Origin: Oenanthe sinensis
Lineage: Eukaryota > Streptophyta > Magnoliopsida > Apiales > Apiaceae
Direction: 5' to 3'
DNA length: 64,000 nucleotides
NCBI GenBank assembly: GCA_028671895.1
Contig: JAPMAC010000207.1
Location: 5,766,001-5,830,000 of the forward strand
The position numbers were made by a program, and so were the translations under genes. Under the pieces are notes generated by a model. That model saw only the letters and a list, made by a program, of their open reading frames with translations, did not search any database and was not told the DNA's origin. The first letter of the stretch is position 1, and every line of letters starts with the position of its first letter. Shown one piece after another: positions 45,790-58,500 of this stretch.

Positions 45790-47844
45790 CTAGAAATATT
45801 CTGATAGCTTCTCAACAGTCTTAAAGTTCTCAGTAGAATGATATATGTTGTTTCTATTCCTACTATTAACAAACTTATTAGATTTGTTCATATTATTCTT
45901 TAAGTCTTTAGCACCTATACCAGGATTGGGGGAATCAGAAGTTCCTACATCTTTCACTGGTGTCTTGGGCACCCCTTTCTCTTTTTGGACATTAACTCTG
46001 TGTATGTCCTTAACTTGTTCCTCTCTTTTCTTTTCCTCCTCGAGGTCCTCTAAATTCATTTCGTAAGAAATTAATATAGAGCTCTGAAGGATTGGTTCTG
46101 CAACAAGTGTTATGAAAAGAGGTTTAGGTGTGTCCTTAACAACATGTGGAATACCCCTTTCTTCAGTACTTTGCCTGAACGAGGTGATGTTGCTTGCCTT
46201 TTCTTTCCTTTCCTACAGATTTATTGTACTTAAAACATATTCCAACTTTACTTTTATCTCATGTTAGTCAATTAGGTCTTTTACAATGTAATATGAATTT
46301 TTATAAGCCACACACTTCTTCTGTTCTTCCATTATCTGATTTCTAAGATAAGCTTCAACCTTAATATAACAATTGACTCTATTTATTTGAAAAGCTAAAT
46401 CCTCAGTCAATTTATCATTTTTGGTTTTTCACAATTTCAAAACATCATTCTCATCATGTAAGACTTTGTTTTGGAGAATTAGTTTCTTAACTCTATCTCT
46501 TGTATCATCTAGTTCTTTACCAAGCAGTTTAAACATTTTAGGGCATGAAGGATTTACCACTATTTCTCCTTGACGAGTTGGAGACAATGATTCTTCAGAT
46601 GAAGCCAAAAGAGCAAGATTTCCTAGCTCTTCCTCATCATCATTGTCTGAGTCGTCCCAGCTTTTGCCCTTTGGTAGATAAGATTTTCCTTGATACTTTT
46701 TCCTTGGTGCATCATAATTTTCTTTGAGCTCTTCATAAGACTTTCTCTTCTTCCCTTGCTTCGGTTTCTTGCATTCAGTTCCAAAGTGACCTATCACATT
46801 ACAGTTGAATCAACGAAACTTGTTCCTATCAACTAGGCCAGTCTTGTAGCCGCTCTTGGATATAGCTAATGAAGAACCTCCTTTTTAGAACCTTTCAAAG
46901 TTAGGTTTGACTTTGTAGGAGGAGTTCCTTCGAAATCTCACGTTGCCAAACTTCCTGGAAACCATAGCTAGAGATTCATCTTCCAGCTGATCCAGTTCTT
47001 CTAATGAGTAGAATTCACCATTTTCCTAGTTATCTGAAGTATGTTTAAGTTCTGGAACCACATACTCCATTAAACTATTTGAAGGTATAACAACCTTCAC
47101 TTCCTTCTTCTCTGGTGATTCCACTAATAGTGCTTTAGAAAAACTAACAACCTTTCCTCTTCCATAAGTTTCTCTAGTCTGGATCTGTTCCAATTCATAG
47201 GTCTTTAGAATTTCGTAGAGTCTGTCTAGTGTAACTTCTTTCATGTCCCTAGACTCCCGGATGGTCGTGATCCTATGTTCCAGATGCTCTAGTAAGGTTA
47301 ACAAAAATTTCTTGTTCACCTCCTGGTTCTTGTAATATTTACCATTGAAATTCTATTCGTTCATCAATTTGTTCAGTTTCTGAAATACCTCAGAGACACC
47401 TTCACCAGGGTTGGATCTAAACTGCTCGTATTGGGAGGTCAGGATCTTGAGTCTGTTTTCCCTGACTTCTTCAGTCCCCTCATTTATAATCTCTATTGTA
47501 TTCCAGATTTGCTTGGCATTTTTACAATTGACAACGTAATTGTACATAACGTAATCTAGGGATTCTACCATTATGAGTTTGAGATTTTTATCCAGGGCTA
47601 CATTTTCCCTTTCGTCTTCTTTGTAATCAGCCGGATCTTTTGGGAGCGGTCTATGAGGAATTACAATCCCATTTACCTCATGCTCGAGTATAACTATTAT
47701 CGGGAGTTCAATACCTTTGGCCAAAATCTTTGCATATTTTGTATTGGCATTCCCGAGAAATAAAAGCATCTTATACTTCCACAAGTTGTAGTGATCTTTG
47801 TCAAACGGTGTTATTTTAATATTAGTTACTTTTTATTTACTCAT
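45790..47844 (-). pseudogene. CR gag, decayed
   Basis: ATG at 47842-47844 (minus strand) is followed by a stop at the fourth codon. The capsid core is readable at 47784-47353 (MWKYKMLLFLG, VNCKNAKQIWNTIE) and 47319-47026 (EHLEHRITTIRESRD, LKTYELEQIQTRE). The zinc knuckle near 46810 has its first Cys codon changed to a stop; the rest, GHFGTECKKPKQ, remains. Acidic and coiled-coil-like linkers follow to 45790, where the frame ends at the deletion junction with RT. Confidence 0.87.
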
Positions 47845-48027
47845 CTTTAATAAGATTAAAAATTAAGTGTTTAAAAATATTTTTTGACTTATAATAATTT
47901 CTGATCAAAAATAATTTTTGGCTAAAAATTATTTTGAATAAAAATTATTTCGAATTAAAAATAATTTTTGATATCTGTATAAGTTACGGAATATTTGGTT
48001 TGGATCTGATATTACAAATATCAACCA

Positions 48028-48039
48028 GCTCTGATGCCA
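48028..48039 (-). other. CR primer binding site
   Basis: On the minus strand TGGCATCAGAGC, one mismatch from the initiator-Met tRNA primer site, adjacent to the 5' LTR end at 48042. Confidence 0.85.
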
Positions 48040-48399
48040 TTTGTTGGTCCCTAATATTGTAGAAAGGGGGTTGAATATAATATCAGAATTAATTCACAGA
48101 ATTATATTTTTAAAAATATTACTTAAATTTCTCATGAAATATTAATTATAACGAAATATTGTTCAAGTATAAGATATGATTTTAACTTGAAAAATATTAT
48201 AAAATTAATATGTTGAAAGTGTAAATAACTGTTTAGAATTTCTAGAACGATTTAGACATGAACTATTCTGAAATAACATTTATTATTCAAACTAGCACAA
48301 AAAGTCTGTGAATATTACAATCAGATAAATGACTGAATTTGAATGTTTTTAAACGTTAAGAGAATATGAAGTGTTACCTCATATTTATAGAGGAATTCT

Positions 48400-48815
48400 A
48401 AGACTTGTATGAGTTTTCAGTTCAGGATATTTTTCAGACTTTTTTAAGCCTGTATGACTTTTGATTAACACTTGTATGACTTTTGAAAAAGCTCGGTATG
48501 TCTTTTGAATTTCATTCGATATGTCCTTTTTCAAAGTAGCTTCGGTATGACATTTTTTAAAGTCATTTTGGGTATAACTTTTCAATCAAAAACTCGGTAT
48601 GATTTTTGGCCTTGTATTACCTTTTTCTTCAATAGCTCAGTATGACCTTTTTCTTCAAGAGCTCGGTATGTCTTTTGGTGAAGCTTTATTTGGTATGAAT
48701 TTTTTAACAGAATTCGGTATGAATTTTTTTAACAGAATTCGGTATGACTTTTTTAACAGAATTCAGTATGACTTTTAATATAGTCTAAAAAGACTTATTA
48801 AAAGTCATACCAAGT
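48400..48815 (-). promoter_or_regulatory. C motif array in CR 5' LTR
   Basis: About 15 copies of GGTATGACTTTT-like words, more degenerate than in the 3' LTR (GGTATGTC, GGTATGAAT, GATATGTCC). They lie just upstream of the TATA box in LTR direction. Confidence 0.75.
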
Positions 48816-49236
48816 CATATCATTTATGATAAATTAATTTTACTTAATTCAATTAAATAATTTATAAATTAAATTAAATTCAACTTGAATTAATTTAAAT
48901 AAATAAATTAAATAATTAATTAACTTTTTATAGTAGAATTAAAATACTATCTTGACTTGTATAATCTTTTTGAGAGCTCCGAAATCTTTCCGGATTTTGT
49001 TCTGTCTTCTGTCATAAAAAAAATTGTACTTTTTGATGATGAATCTTCATTGACATTGTTGAAACCCTGTGCACTGGTCTGGTTCATGGATGACTCATTT
49101 CTACTGTAGTGGTCTTTATATCCTGTCATGTCATGTCTTATCTTCCTTTTGTTTTTCCTCTATAATTTTCTTCTTCTGGAATCTTTCTGTAGTAGGCACT
49201 TAAAACCTTCTGTATCTACGTAACTCCTTGAGATAC

Positions 49237-50766
49237 TATTGGGTTCCGAGGCATAAAACGCAGCGGATTAAACGTAAATATAATGAAAAATTTCGGAACC
49301 CTAACGCAGGATCATGTATAAGCTTGGACAGATTATGGTGAAATAGAATTATACCTTTTCTGGTCTTGACTTGCACGAACTCAACGGAGATCCTAGCTTT
49401 CACGACTTGTGTCTTCCTCTCGAAAAACACCTCTATGGTATCCACACGAGCACCTTCAAGAACGTCTCACGATCTTGATTACGGAATAGATGTACTAGCT
49501 CCTTTGATGATTTCGAATTTGCTCTGCCTTGCTGCTGCCCTGCTGCCTCTAGGGTTTTTTTTCTTCAAAAACGTAATCACACTTAACCCTATCATTATCT
49601 ATTTATAATGCTGGTTAAGAGGCCCAATCAGCAAAGCCTAACCCATGTAGGTTTAGGATTAAATAATAAAACCGAATTTCTATTATTTAATTAATAACTA
49701 AGTCATACTTAATTATTAAGGGCAGAATTCAAATGCGAATTTTATTATTTCAATTAATTAAGTCTCACCTAATTAATATAATAAAATTCAAATAATCATC
49801 AATTAATTTAAATCTATAATTTAAATTAACTATTCCTTTAAGTGCTCTATGTGTGTGCCCCTATAGGCTATTATTTAATTAGCAATAATTTTATTCTCCA
49901 ATAAAATTATAAACAATGAGCGGTATCTAGTAATACATCATTGCTACCCAATTAAATAATAATTAAATCGTGATTCGATAAAATCTTTCGTGATTAATGT
50001 TTCCATGTAATATAATCCCTTTAACCATATATATTATAGATTAAATTCGAGGCATGTATTTAGTCATCCTCTACAACATTTAATCCGGGTTTACTTGATC
50101 CATGAGTAGACTATGAAAACAAATCATTATTTGAGCACGGCCATGCATTTTATAGTCTCACTCAATCAAGAGGCCAATAATATCTCTCCTAATTATAGGA
50201 GGGTTAAATCCTTTATCTATCATTCATATTTCTCATACGACTCATGATATACCCGATGTCCACTTTTATCATTACCCGGTCAAAGATAACTTTTAATGTA
50301 GTCAAAGTATATTAATCCTCGTACAGAAATATAATGATCTCAAGTCAGAGAATCATTACACCATTATCACTGTGAGTCTTTCTTATGACTTTATTAAACA
50401 TGAAGAATCTCACTGTGGGTCTGTCCAATACCATGTACTCTTGCATGTACCTATGTGTTGACTTTAGTATCCCCATACTTATAACCAATGAGATGTGGTT
50501 ATCAGTCAAACAACATACTAGTCTATTTATGTATTATTATTGTCCTATAATAATAATACTCGACTAGGGACATTTAAGAATATGATCTATTATATAATTT
50601 CAAGTTCAAGTCATGTACTAAACTATACAATGTGTATCATGATTCTAAGGACATTTATTATGCTAACAAATATATCGCAGTAATTAAAGTCATAATAAAT
50701 ATGTTTATTGAATAATCAAATGACATAAAGGTCTATTGTATTGCCTCTAGGGCACCTACACTAATA
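49237..50766 (-). repeat. D-family solo LTR with target duplication GATAC
   Basis: 1,530 bases; the minus-strand ends are TATTAGTG and CCCAATA, versus TGTTAGTG in the other copies, so a G-to-A change has altered the canonical TG. GATAC lies at both 49232-49236 and 50767-50771, and the CR 3' LTR shows the unoccupied site (GAGATACTACTC near 32584). No D internal sequence is left, as expected after LTR-LTR recombination. It is the only full-length D LTR in the window. Confidence 0.9.
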
Positions 50767-50989
50767 GATACTACTATTTTATTTTATACTTGCGCTTGAA
50801 TATATAAATGAACTTCTTCCAGTGTTGAGTAGTAGTCTTGTTAGACTTCTTCAGATATTCTGATTCTTTGTGTCTAGTTGACATTCTTCGTCTTGATTCC
50901 TTTTTCAATATTTATTATTTACTTCACTTTCTTATCTGAGTTGAGTTGTAATCTAATTATTACAAATAGGCCTAGTCATATGCCTTTCA

Positions 50990-50994
50990 ACTAT
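50990..50994 (+). repeat. target duplication of CR, right copy
   Basis: ACTAT, matching 31192-31196. Confidence 0.9.
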
Positions 50995-51587
50995 TTTCTC
51001 AAAGCATTGTATGGTTTGAAACAAACACCTAGAGCCTGGTATGACGCACTTTCTAAATTCTTGATTGAGAATCACTTCACAAGAGGTACTGTTGATTAAA
51101 CTCCCTTTCATAGAAATGTTAATGGTTCTATTATTCTTGTTCAAATCTATGTAGATGACATTATTTTTGGCTCAACTGATGAGAAAATTTGTCAAAAGTT
51201 TGCTAATTTAATACAGAGTAAATATGAAATGAGCATGATGGGAGAACTTACATATTTTCTTGGTTTGCATGTCAAACAAGTTAAAGATGGTATTTTCATA
51301 AATCAAACCAAATATATTTCTGACTTATTAAGGAAATTTGATTTAAATGAATGTTCTTCCGTAAAAACTCACATGACCACAACAATTAAACTTGAATTGA
51401 ATACTAAGGAAGCTAAAATGGACATTTTAAGTTATAGAGGCATAATTAGCTCATTAATTTATTTAATAGCAAGTAGGTCATACTTAATGTTTGCTACATA
51501 TTTTTATGTTAGGTTTTAGACTGATCCTAGAGAGTCTCATTTGATTGCTATAAAAAGAATATTAAGATATCTCAAAGGAACACCAAA
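50995..51587 (+). pseudogene. E2 pol, middle portion (RT end, start of RNase H), cut by C2
   Basis: Resumes exactly where 31196 stopped, in the same RT frame, with KALYGLKQTPRAWYD, an intact YVDDIIFGSTDE (about 51147-51180), MSMMGELTYFLGLHV and YISDLLRKFDLNE, then the connection region and IKRILRYLKGTPN. Stops lie near 51097 and 51517. Sequence breaks off at 51587 where C2 begins. The catalytic part of RNase H must lie beyond the window. Confidence 0.9.
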
Positions 51588-52207
51588 TGAAAGGCATATG
51601 ACTAGGCCTATTTGTAATAATTAGATGACAACTCAACTCTAGCTAATAAAGAGAAGTAAATAATAAACACCAAACAGGAATCAAGACGAAGACAGTCAAC
51701 TAATCACAAAGGATATAAGTATCAGAAGTATTTTATGGGATTGCTACTCAACACTGGAAGAAGTTCATTAATATGTACAAGCGTCAGTGAAATTAATAAA
51801 GAGGTAGTACTTCTAAAGAATACAGAAGATATAAAAGATTTCAAGTGGTTACTACAGAAGATTCCAAAAGAAGAACGAAGACAGTGAAGCAGAAGAATGA
51901 TAGAAGGCCTCAAACTTAAAGTATTAATAAATGGAGAATATTTATTAGTATGACACAAATGAACCAGACAGTTCATTTGTGTGTCAACTAAAAATAATAT
52001 TTATTCTTCATTTAGTTCAAGAGGTTTCAAGAACAGAAGACAAAGAAAAGACGGGAAGATTTCAAAGCTGACTGCAGATTAAACAGATCAATATAGTATT
52101 TTTAATTCTACAATCAAAGTAAGTTAATTATTTAATTTATTTAATTAAATTAATTCAAGTTGAATTTAATTTAATTTATAAGTTATTTAATTAATTTAAG
52201 TAGAATT

Positions 52208-52570
52208 AATTAGAAAAGAAATGAATTAATATGACTTATATATATATATATATTTCGAATGACTTAAATAAGTCATACCGAATGACTTTAATAAGTCATA
52301 CCGAATGACTTATTAGTAAGTCATACCGATATATATATATATATATATATTTATCTATTTAAATAAGTCATACCGAGGTTGCTTTATGAATAAGTGATAC
52401 CGAATTTTTCTTTATAATATAAGTCATTCTGATTTATATTAATTAAGGAAAAATTCGAATATGACTTAGAATAAGTCATACCGAATTTTTAAGTCTTACC
52501 CACACTTTTTATTAAGTCATACAAGTGTTAAATTTGTTAAATTAAGTCATATTGATAAAGGTCATGCTAA
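52208..52570 (+). promoter_or_regulatory. C motif array in C2 5' LTR
   Basis: Copies of AAGTCATACCGA and its partner GAATGACTT alternate so that neighbours can pair (52256-52330), with AT dinucleotide runs at 52220-52252 and 52331-52352. The array ends about 15 bases before the TATA box. Confidence 0.78.
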
Positions 52571-52585
52571 TCCTTTTTCAACCTC

Positions 52586-52593
52586 TATAAATA
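52586..52593 (+). promoter_or_regulatory. TATA box of the C2 5' LTR
   Basis: TATAAATA in CCTCTATAAATATGAGG, conserved in all four C-family LTRs of the window. Confidence 0.65.
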
Positions 52594-52937
52594 TGAGGTC
52601 AGGGCTTCACTATTTCAGTGTTAGAAAATCAGTTCAAATTCAGAAATTTGTCTGCATTGTAATATTCACAGATTTCTGTGCATGTTTGAATATAATTGAT
52701 TAAACTCGAACACTTCATGTTGAATTCGTTCTAGATTAATTTATCAGTTATAAACTCTAATCTTCAGATAAATTTTGTAATACTTTTCAAGTGAAAATTA
52801 TATCTTCTACTTGAACATTATTTCATTAAAATTTATACTTCGTTATTATTTAAAATAATATTTTTAAATCCTAAATATCGCGACAATTTATAGATATTGT
52901 ATTAAACCCCCATTCTACAATATCAGGGACCAACAAT

Positions 52938-52949
52938 TGGTATCAGAGC
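52938..52949 (+). other. C2 primer binding site
   Basis: TGGTATCAGAGC, a perfect initiator-Met tRNA complement two bases after the LTR. Confidence 0.92.
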
Positions 52950-53140
52950 TGGTTGATATCTTTTTATCAGATCCAAACCAAATATTCCGCAACTCATACA
53001 CAAATCAAAAATTATTTTTAATTCGAAATAATTTTTTATTCGAAATAATTTTTTCACTAAAACTTATTTTTGATCAAAAATTGTTTTCAGTCAAAAATTA
53101 AAATATTTTTTGAAACACTTAATTTTTAAATCTTATTAAG

Positions 53141-55578
53141 ATGAGTACCCAGAAAGTGACTAGTATCAAAATTCAACAATTCGACAAAGAACACTACAAT
53201 TTGTGGAAACATAAAATGCTACTGTTTATCGGGATTGGAAATCCCAAGTACGCATTAGTCATGGCCAAAGGTGTTGATCCCCCTATATCAGTTATTCTCG
53301 AACATCAGGTAGATGGGGTCGTAATCCCCCACAGACAGTTTCTGAAAAGTCCGGCAGACTATACAGATGAGGAAGCAGATGTTGTGTCCCATGATAATAA
53401 CCTGAAGCTTATATTAATTGAATCCCTGGACTACGTAATGTACAATCAAGTAGTCAATTGCAAAAATGTAAAACAGATCTGGGAAACAATTGAACTTATC
53501 AATGAGGGAACTGAAGAAGTAAAGGAGAATAGACTGGAGATCCTGACCTCCCAATATGAGCAGTTTAGATCCAACCCTGGAGAGGGTATCTCTGAGGTGT
53601 TTCAGAGACTAAACAAACTGATAAACGAGCTCAATATGAATGGAAAGTTTTATCAGAACCAAGAGGTGAACAGGACGTTTTTGCTGACCTTACCCGAGCA
53701 TCTGGAACACAGGATTGCAGCTATCCGGGAATCTAGGGACATGAAGGAGGTAACCCTAGAAAGACTCTACGGAGTTTTAAAGACTTATGAACTGGAACAG
53801 ATCCAAACCAGAGAGATGTACGGAAGAGGTAAGGTACTGAGTTCCTCCAAGGCATTAATGGTAGAAGCACCAGAGAAAGTAGAAGGGAAGGCTGTTGCAC
53901 CTTCTAATAGTTCAACAGAGTATGTGGTTCCAGAATTTGGACATACTTCTGACAAACAAGAAGATGGTGAGTTCTACTCGCTGGAAGAACTAGATCAGCT
54001 GGAAGATGAATCTCTAGCTATGGTTGCCAGGAAGTTTGGCAACATGAGATTTCGAAGAAACTCCTCATTCAAAGTTAAGCCTAATTTTGGAAGATTCCAA
54101 AAAGGAGGTTCTTTGACAGTAGTATCAAAAAGCGGCTACAAGACTAGCTTAGTTGATAGAAGCAAATTTTGTTGCTTCAACTGTAATGAGCTAGGCCACT
54201 TCACAACTGAGTGCAAGAAGCCTAAGCAAGAGAAAAAGAGAGAGTCTTACGAAGAGCTCAAAGAGAAGTATGATGCGCTCGTGAAAAAGCATCAGGGAAA
54301 GTCCTATCTAGCATAGGGCAGAAGCTGGGATGACTCAGATAATGATGATGAGGAAGAGCTGGGAAATCTTGCTCTTATAGCTTCATCCGAGGAATCACTA
54401 TCTCCCACCCGTCAAGGAGGAATAGAGGTAAATCCTTCGTGCCCTAAAATGTTTGCTCTTCTAGGAAAAGAACTAGATGGTGAAAGAGATAAAGTTAAGA
54501 AACTCAGACTCAAAGTCAAAGAGTTAGTTGATGAGACTGAAGTTCTTAAACAATTAAAAATAAATCATGACAAGTTAACTATTAAGTTGACTGAAGACTT
54601 AGCTGTTCAAGTCAGTTAAGTCAGTTGTCATGTTGTAGTAGAAACTAATCTCAGAAACCAGATAGAAGAAGAAAAGAAGAAGTGTCTTGCATATAAGAAT
54701 TCCTCATATATTGTAAAGAACCTAGTTGACCAACAAGAAATAAGTCCTAAAGTTGGAATAGGCTTCGAGTACAATAAATTTGTAGGAAAGCCAAGCAACA
54801 TAACCCCCTTCAGAAAAAGTGCTGTAGAAAGGGGTATCCCACATGTTGTTAAAGACACACCGAAACCTCTCTTCATAACACCGATAGCTGAACCTATCCT
54901 TGAGAGCTCTGTACTGATTGCATATGAAATGCAGTTGGAAGATCTTGAGGAAGAGAAGAAGAGAGGAAAACAGGTTAAGGACATAAAAGGAGTTAATGTC
55001 CAGAAAGAGAAGTGTGCACCGGAGACACCAGTGAAAGATGTGGGAACTTCTGATTCCCCCAGACCTGGTGTAGGTGCAAAAGACTTAAAAAATAAAATGA
55101 ACAGACCTAACACGTTTGTTAATAGTAGGAACAGTAACAATAAATTTCATTCTACTGAAAACTTCAAATTTGCTGATAAAATTGAAGTAGAATCTGTTAA
55201 ACCCCTACTGTATTGAATAACATGCCTACTATTGATGCTTTCCATAAACCTTGTGGTATAATGAATTGTATGTTATGTGCTTTTAATGCTATGACTGCTT
55301 ACTTTAAATGCATGATAGAAAAAAAAGATAACATGACACCTAGACAGCACATCAATAGTAAATTTACTAAATCCAAGACTGCGACTCCTTCACCTGAGAA
55401 GAAGGAATCATATATTCCTAAGTCTAAATAGAAAGTTGTTAAGACTGTTTTTAGGAAGGTAGGAACAGTCAAGGAAGATAATGATGTTATTCGAAAAGGA
55501 TCTGTTGTCAAAGCAGACAAAGGTCAATTCTTTAAGTATGTCGGGCCCAATCAATTTGGGGCTCTAAAGACGAATTAA
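53141..55578 (+). pseudogene. C2 gag, best preserved capsid gene of the window
   Basis: ATG 53141 opens 391 uninterrupted codons (MSTQKVTSIKIQQFDKEHYN to the stop at 54314). The UBN2/Retrotran_gag_2 core occupies residues 10-230. An intact CCHC knuckle, CFNCNELGHFTTEC, is near residue 346, followed by a Lys/Glu stretch. After the stop the same frame continues with acidic, Leu-rich coiled-coil-like segments to about 55215 (one more stop near 54617). A frame change then gives a second Cys-rich motif, HKPCGIMNCMLC (about 55243), and the terminal segment to TAA 55576-55578. The first ORF could still make a capsid protein; the rest is broken. Confidence 0.9.
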
Positions 55579-55599
55579 TCCGTTTGGTATGTGCAGGGA

Positions 55600-58500
55600 G
55601 TTAATGGATTCTGGACAGTGGATTTTCAAGGCATATGACCGGAGATAGAGCCCTGCTATCAAACGTGGTTGAAAGAGCTGGCCCAATCGTCACCTTTGGA
55701 GATAACAACAAAGGAATGACTACGGGATATGGCAAGTTAAATACTGGGAATGTTATCATTGAAAACGTCTCTTTAGTGGAACGACTTAAGCACAATCTAC
55801 TCAGCGTCAGTCAATTTTGTGATAAAGGGTATAAAGTAAACTTTATCAAGGAGAAATGCTTAACAGCTCATTCTAAAGATGACAAACTGGCCTTACGTGG
55901 AGTAAGGAAAGGAAACTTGTACGTAGTCGATCTCAACTCAGGAACTGAAGATGAAGCAAACTGTTTCTACTCAAAGGCTTCATCAGAAGAAAGCTGGCTA
56001 TGGCACAAGAAACTCTCACATCTAAACTTCAAAACAATGAACTCTTTAGTCAAGAGGGATTTGGTGAGAGGACTGCCTCCGATGGAATTCTCACAGGAAG
56101 GATTGTGTGAGGCATGTCAGAAAAGGAAGTCGAAGAAAGCAAGTCACAGAGGCACAGACACTTCAAACGTCACAGAACCACTTCAACTCCTTCACATGGA
56201 TTTATTTGGTCCAGTAAATATTATGTCTATGTCAAGGAAAAAATACACCTTAGTGATTGTGGATGACTTCACAAAGTAATCATGGGTTTTATTCTTAAAC
56301 TCTAAAGATGAAACTCCACATTTGGTGATTGATCATATAAAGCTGATTGAGTTAGATTCAAAGTTACCTGTCCGGACAATCAGATCAGATAATGGAACAG
56401 AATTCAGAAATGAAGTTCTGAATAACTTCTGCTCAGACAAAGGGATAACAAGTCAATATTCAGCACCAAGAACTCTGCAACAAAATGGAGTTATAGAAAG
56501 GAAAAATAGAACCCTGATTGGAGCTGCAAGAACTATGCTAAGTGAATCAAGGTTACCTATCTACTTCTGGGTTGAAGCAGTAAATACAACTTATTATACT
56601 CAGAATCGAACTCTGATCAACAAAGATCATATGAAAACTCCCTATGAATTATTGGCTGGCAAGAAACCTACTCTCAAGTACTTTCATGTATTTGGAGCCA
56701 AATGCTTTGTGCTAAAGGATGGAGATGAACATCGTGGCAAGTTTGAGGCCAAGGCACATGAAGCTATTTTTGTCGGATATTCAAGAAGAGCATATAGGGT
56801 GTACATAATTGATCAACACCAAGTGAAAGAAAGTGTCAATGTAACTTTTGACGACACTAAAATCCCAAGTATCCAAACTGAAGATTCTTCTGAGTCATTA
56901 AAATTCGATAATTATCCAGACTCACATTCTGATAACGAAGAAGAACTTGAGGTTGCAACAGGAAACGATGATGACAATAATAATGATGATCCAGGTAATA
57001 GTGGTGGAAACAATGGTAACACTGGAGATACTACTAATACTAGTGGTGGATCAACAAGTCATCCTGGCAGCAACTCAGGGGGAGATGAAGGATCAACTGG
57101 TAGAACACAACATCACAATGAATTTCGAGGCGAATCATCAAGATCAAACCTACCCGGGGAAAGGATGTGGAGCAGAGATCATCCTTTTGAATTGATCATA
57201 GGTGATCCAGATGTTGGAGTTAGAACCAGAGGTGCAACTTTAAATAAATGTTTATTTTCAGTTTTTCTATCTCAAGAAGAACCAAAGAAGATTGAAGATG
57301 CATTAATTGAAGAGGGAATTGATTATGACGAGACCTATGCACCAGTTGCAAGACTTGAAGCCATCAGGATATTTCTGGCATTCGCAGCACATTCCAATTT
57401 TAAAGTCTATCAAATGGATGTGAAGAGTGCATTTCTAAATGGAGAGCTAGAAGAGGAAGTATATGTGGAACAGCCCCCTAGTTTTGAAAATCTAGAGTTT
57501 CTGATTTTGTGTATTTTCTATTCAAAGCCCTCTATGGACTCAAGCAAGCACCGAGGACATGGTATGACACTCTCTCTGTCTTTTTACTTGAAAATGGTTT
57601 CATTAGAGGTGTCATAGATAAAACTCTCTTTTGTAAATTGCATAAAAAAGATATGATATTTTTCCAAGTTTATGTTAATATTATTATATTTGGTTCTACT
57701 AACGAAAACTTATGCAAAAGGTTTGCTAAGTTAATGTAGAGCAGATATGAAATGAGCATGATGGGTGAACTGTCATTCTTCCTTGGATTGCAAGTAAAAC
57801 CAAAGGAAAATGGGATTTTTATTTGCCAATCAAAGTACGTAAGGGATATTCTGAGAAAATACAGTCTAGAAGATTCTTCACCGGCAAAAACCCCAATGCC
57901 AACAGCCACCAAGCTTGACAAAGATGAAACTGGTAAGAAAGTTGACATCACAAGCTAGAGACGTATGATAGGCTCATTGTTATATCTAACTGCTAGTAGA
58001 CCCGATATAATGTTTGCAACTTGCTTATGTGCAAGGTTTTAATCTGACCCTAGAGAATCTCATCTAATAGCCGTTAAACAAATTTTTAGATATCTGAAGG
58101 GTACATCAAATCTTGTAATTTGGTACCCTAAAGATACAGGTTTTGACCTAATAGGCTATATAGATTCAGATTATGTAGGGTGCAGGATGGACATGAAAAG
58201 TACTTCTGGAAGCTGTCAGTTTCTAGGAAGTCGGTTGATCTCCTGGTATAGCAAGAAACAACACTCAGTGTCTACCTCGACAGCCGAAGCAGAATACATT
58301 ACGGCAGGTAGCTGTTGTGCACAGATCTTGTGGAAAAGGAATCAGCTAAATGACTATGGACTTGCGTTGAACAAAATTCCAACTTTCTGCGACAACACAA
58401 GTGTTATAGCTATTTCCAACAATCATGTACAACGTTCACGAACCAAGCACATTGACATAAGGTATCATTTTATCCGAGAGCATGTCATGAATAGAACTGT

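Larger units (their letters stand above)
31197..50989 (-). mobile_element. CR: minus-strand Sirevirus-like element of the C family, itself invaded twice
   Basis: Read on the minus strand: 5' LTR 48042-50989 (with a D solo LTR at 49237-50766 inside), primer site 48028-48039, gag 45790-47844, a shortened pol 45112-45789, remnants of the extra gene from 44380 to about 44600, and after the C1/D composite (33361-44379) the 3' end with polypurine tract and 3' LTR 31197-32808. The flanking duplication ACTAT is perfect. Internal deletions remove most of protease, integrase and the N-terminal RT, and the RT-RNase H connection, so CR could only have moved with help or decayed after insertion. Confidence 0.88.
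48042..50989 (-). repeat. CR 5' LTR, interrupted by a D solo LTR
   Basis: The outer parts (48042-49236 and 50772-50989) together give about 1,413 bases, close to the 3' LTR (1,612) once its 187-base duplication is discounted. The motif array lies at 48400-48815 and the TATA box at 48382-48389. On the + strand the end TGCCTTTCA is the complement of the LTR start TGAAAGGC. Confidence 0.88.
51588..52935 (+). repeat. C2 5' LTR
   Basis: 1,348 bases, TGAAAGGC to GACCAACA. It contains the motif array at 52208-52570, a TATA box at 52586-52593 and a CCCCCATTCTACAATATC tail. Confidence 0.93.
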
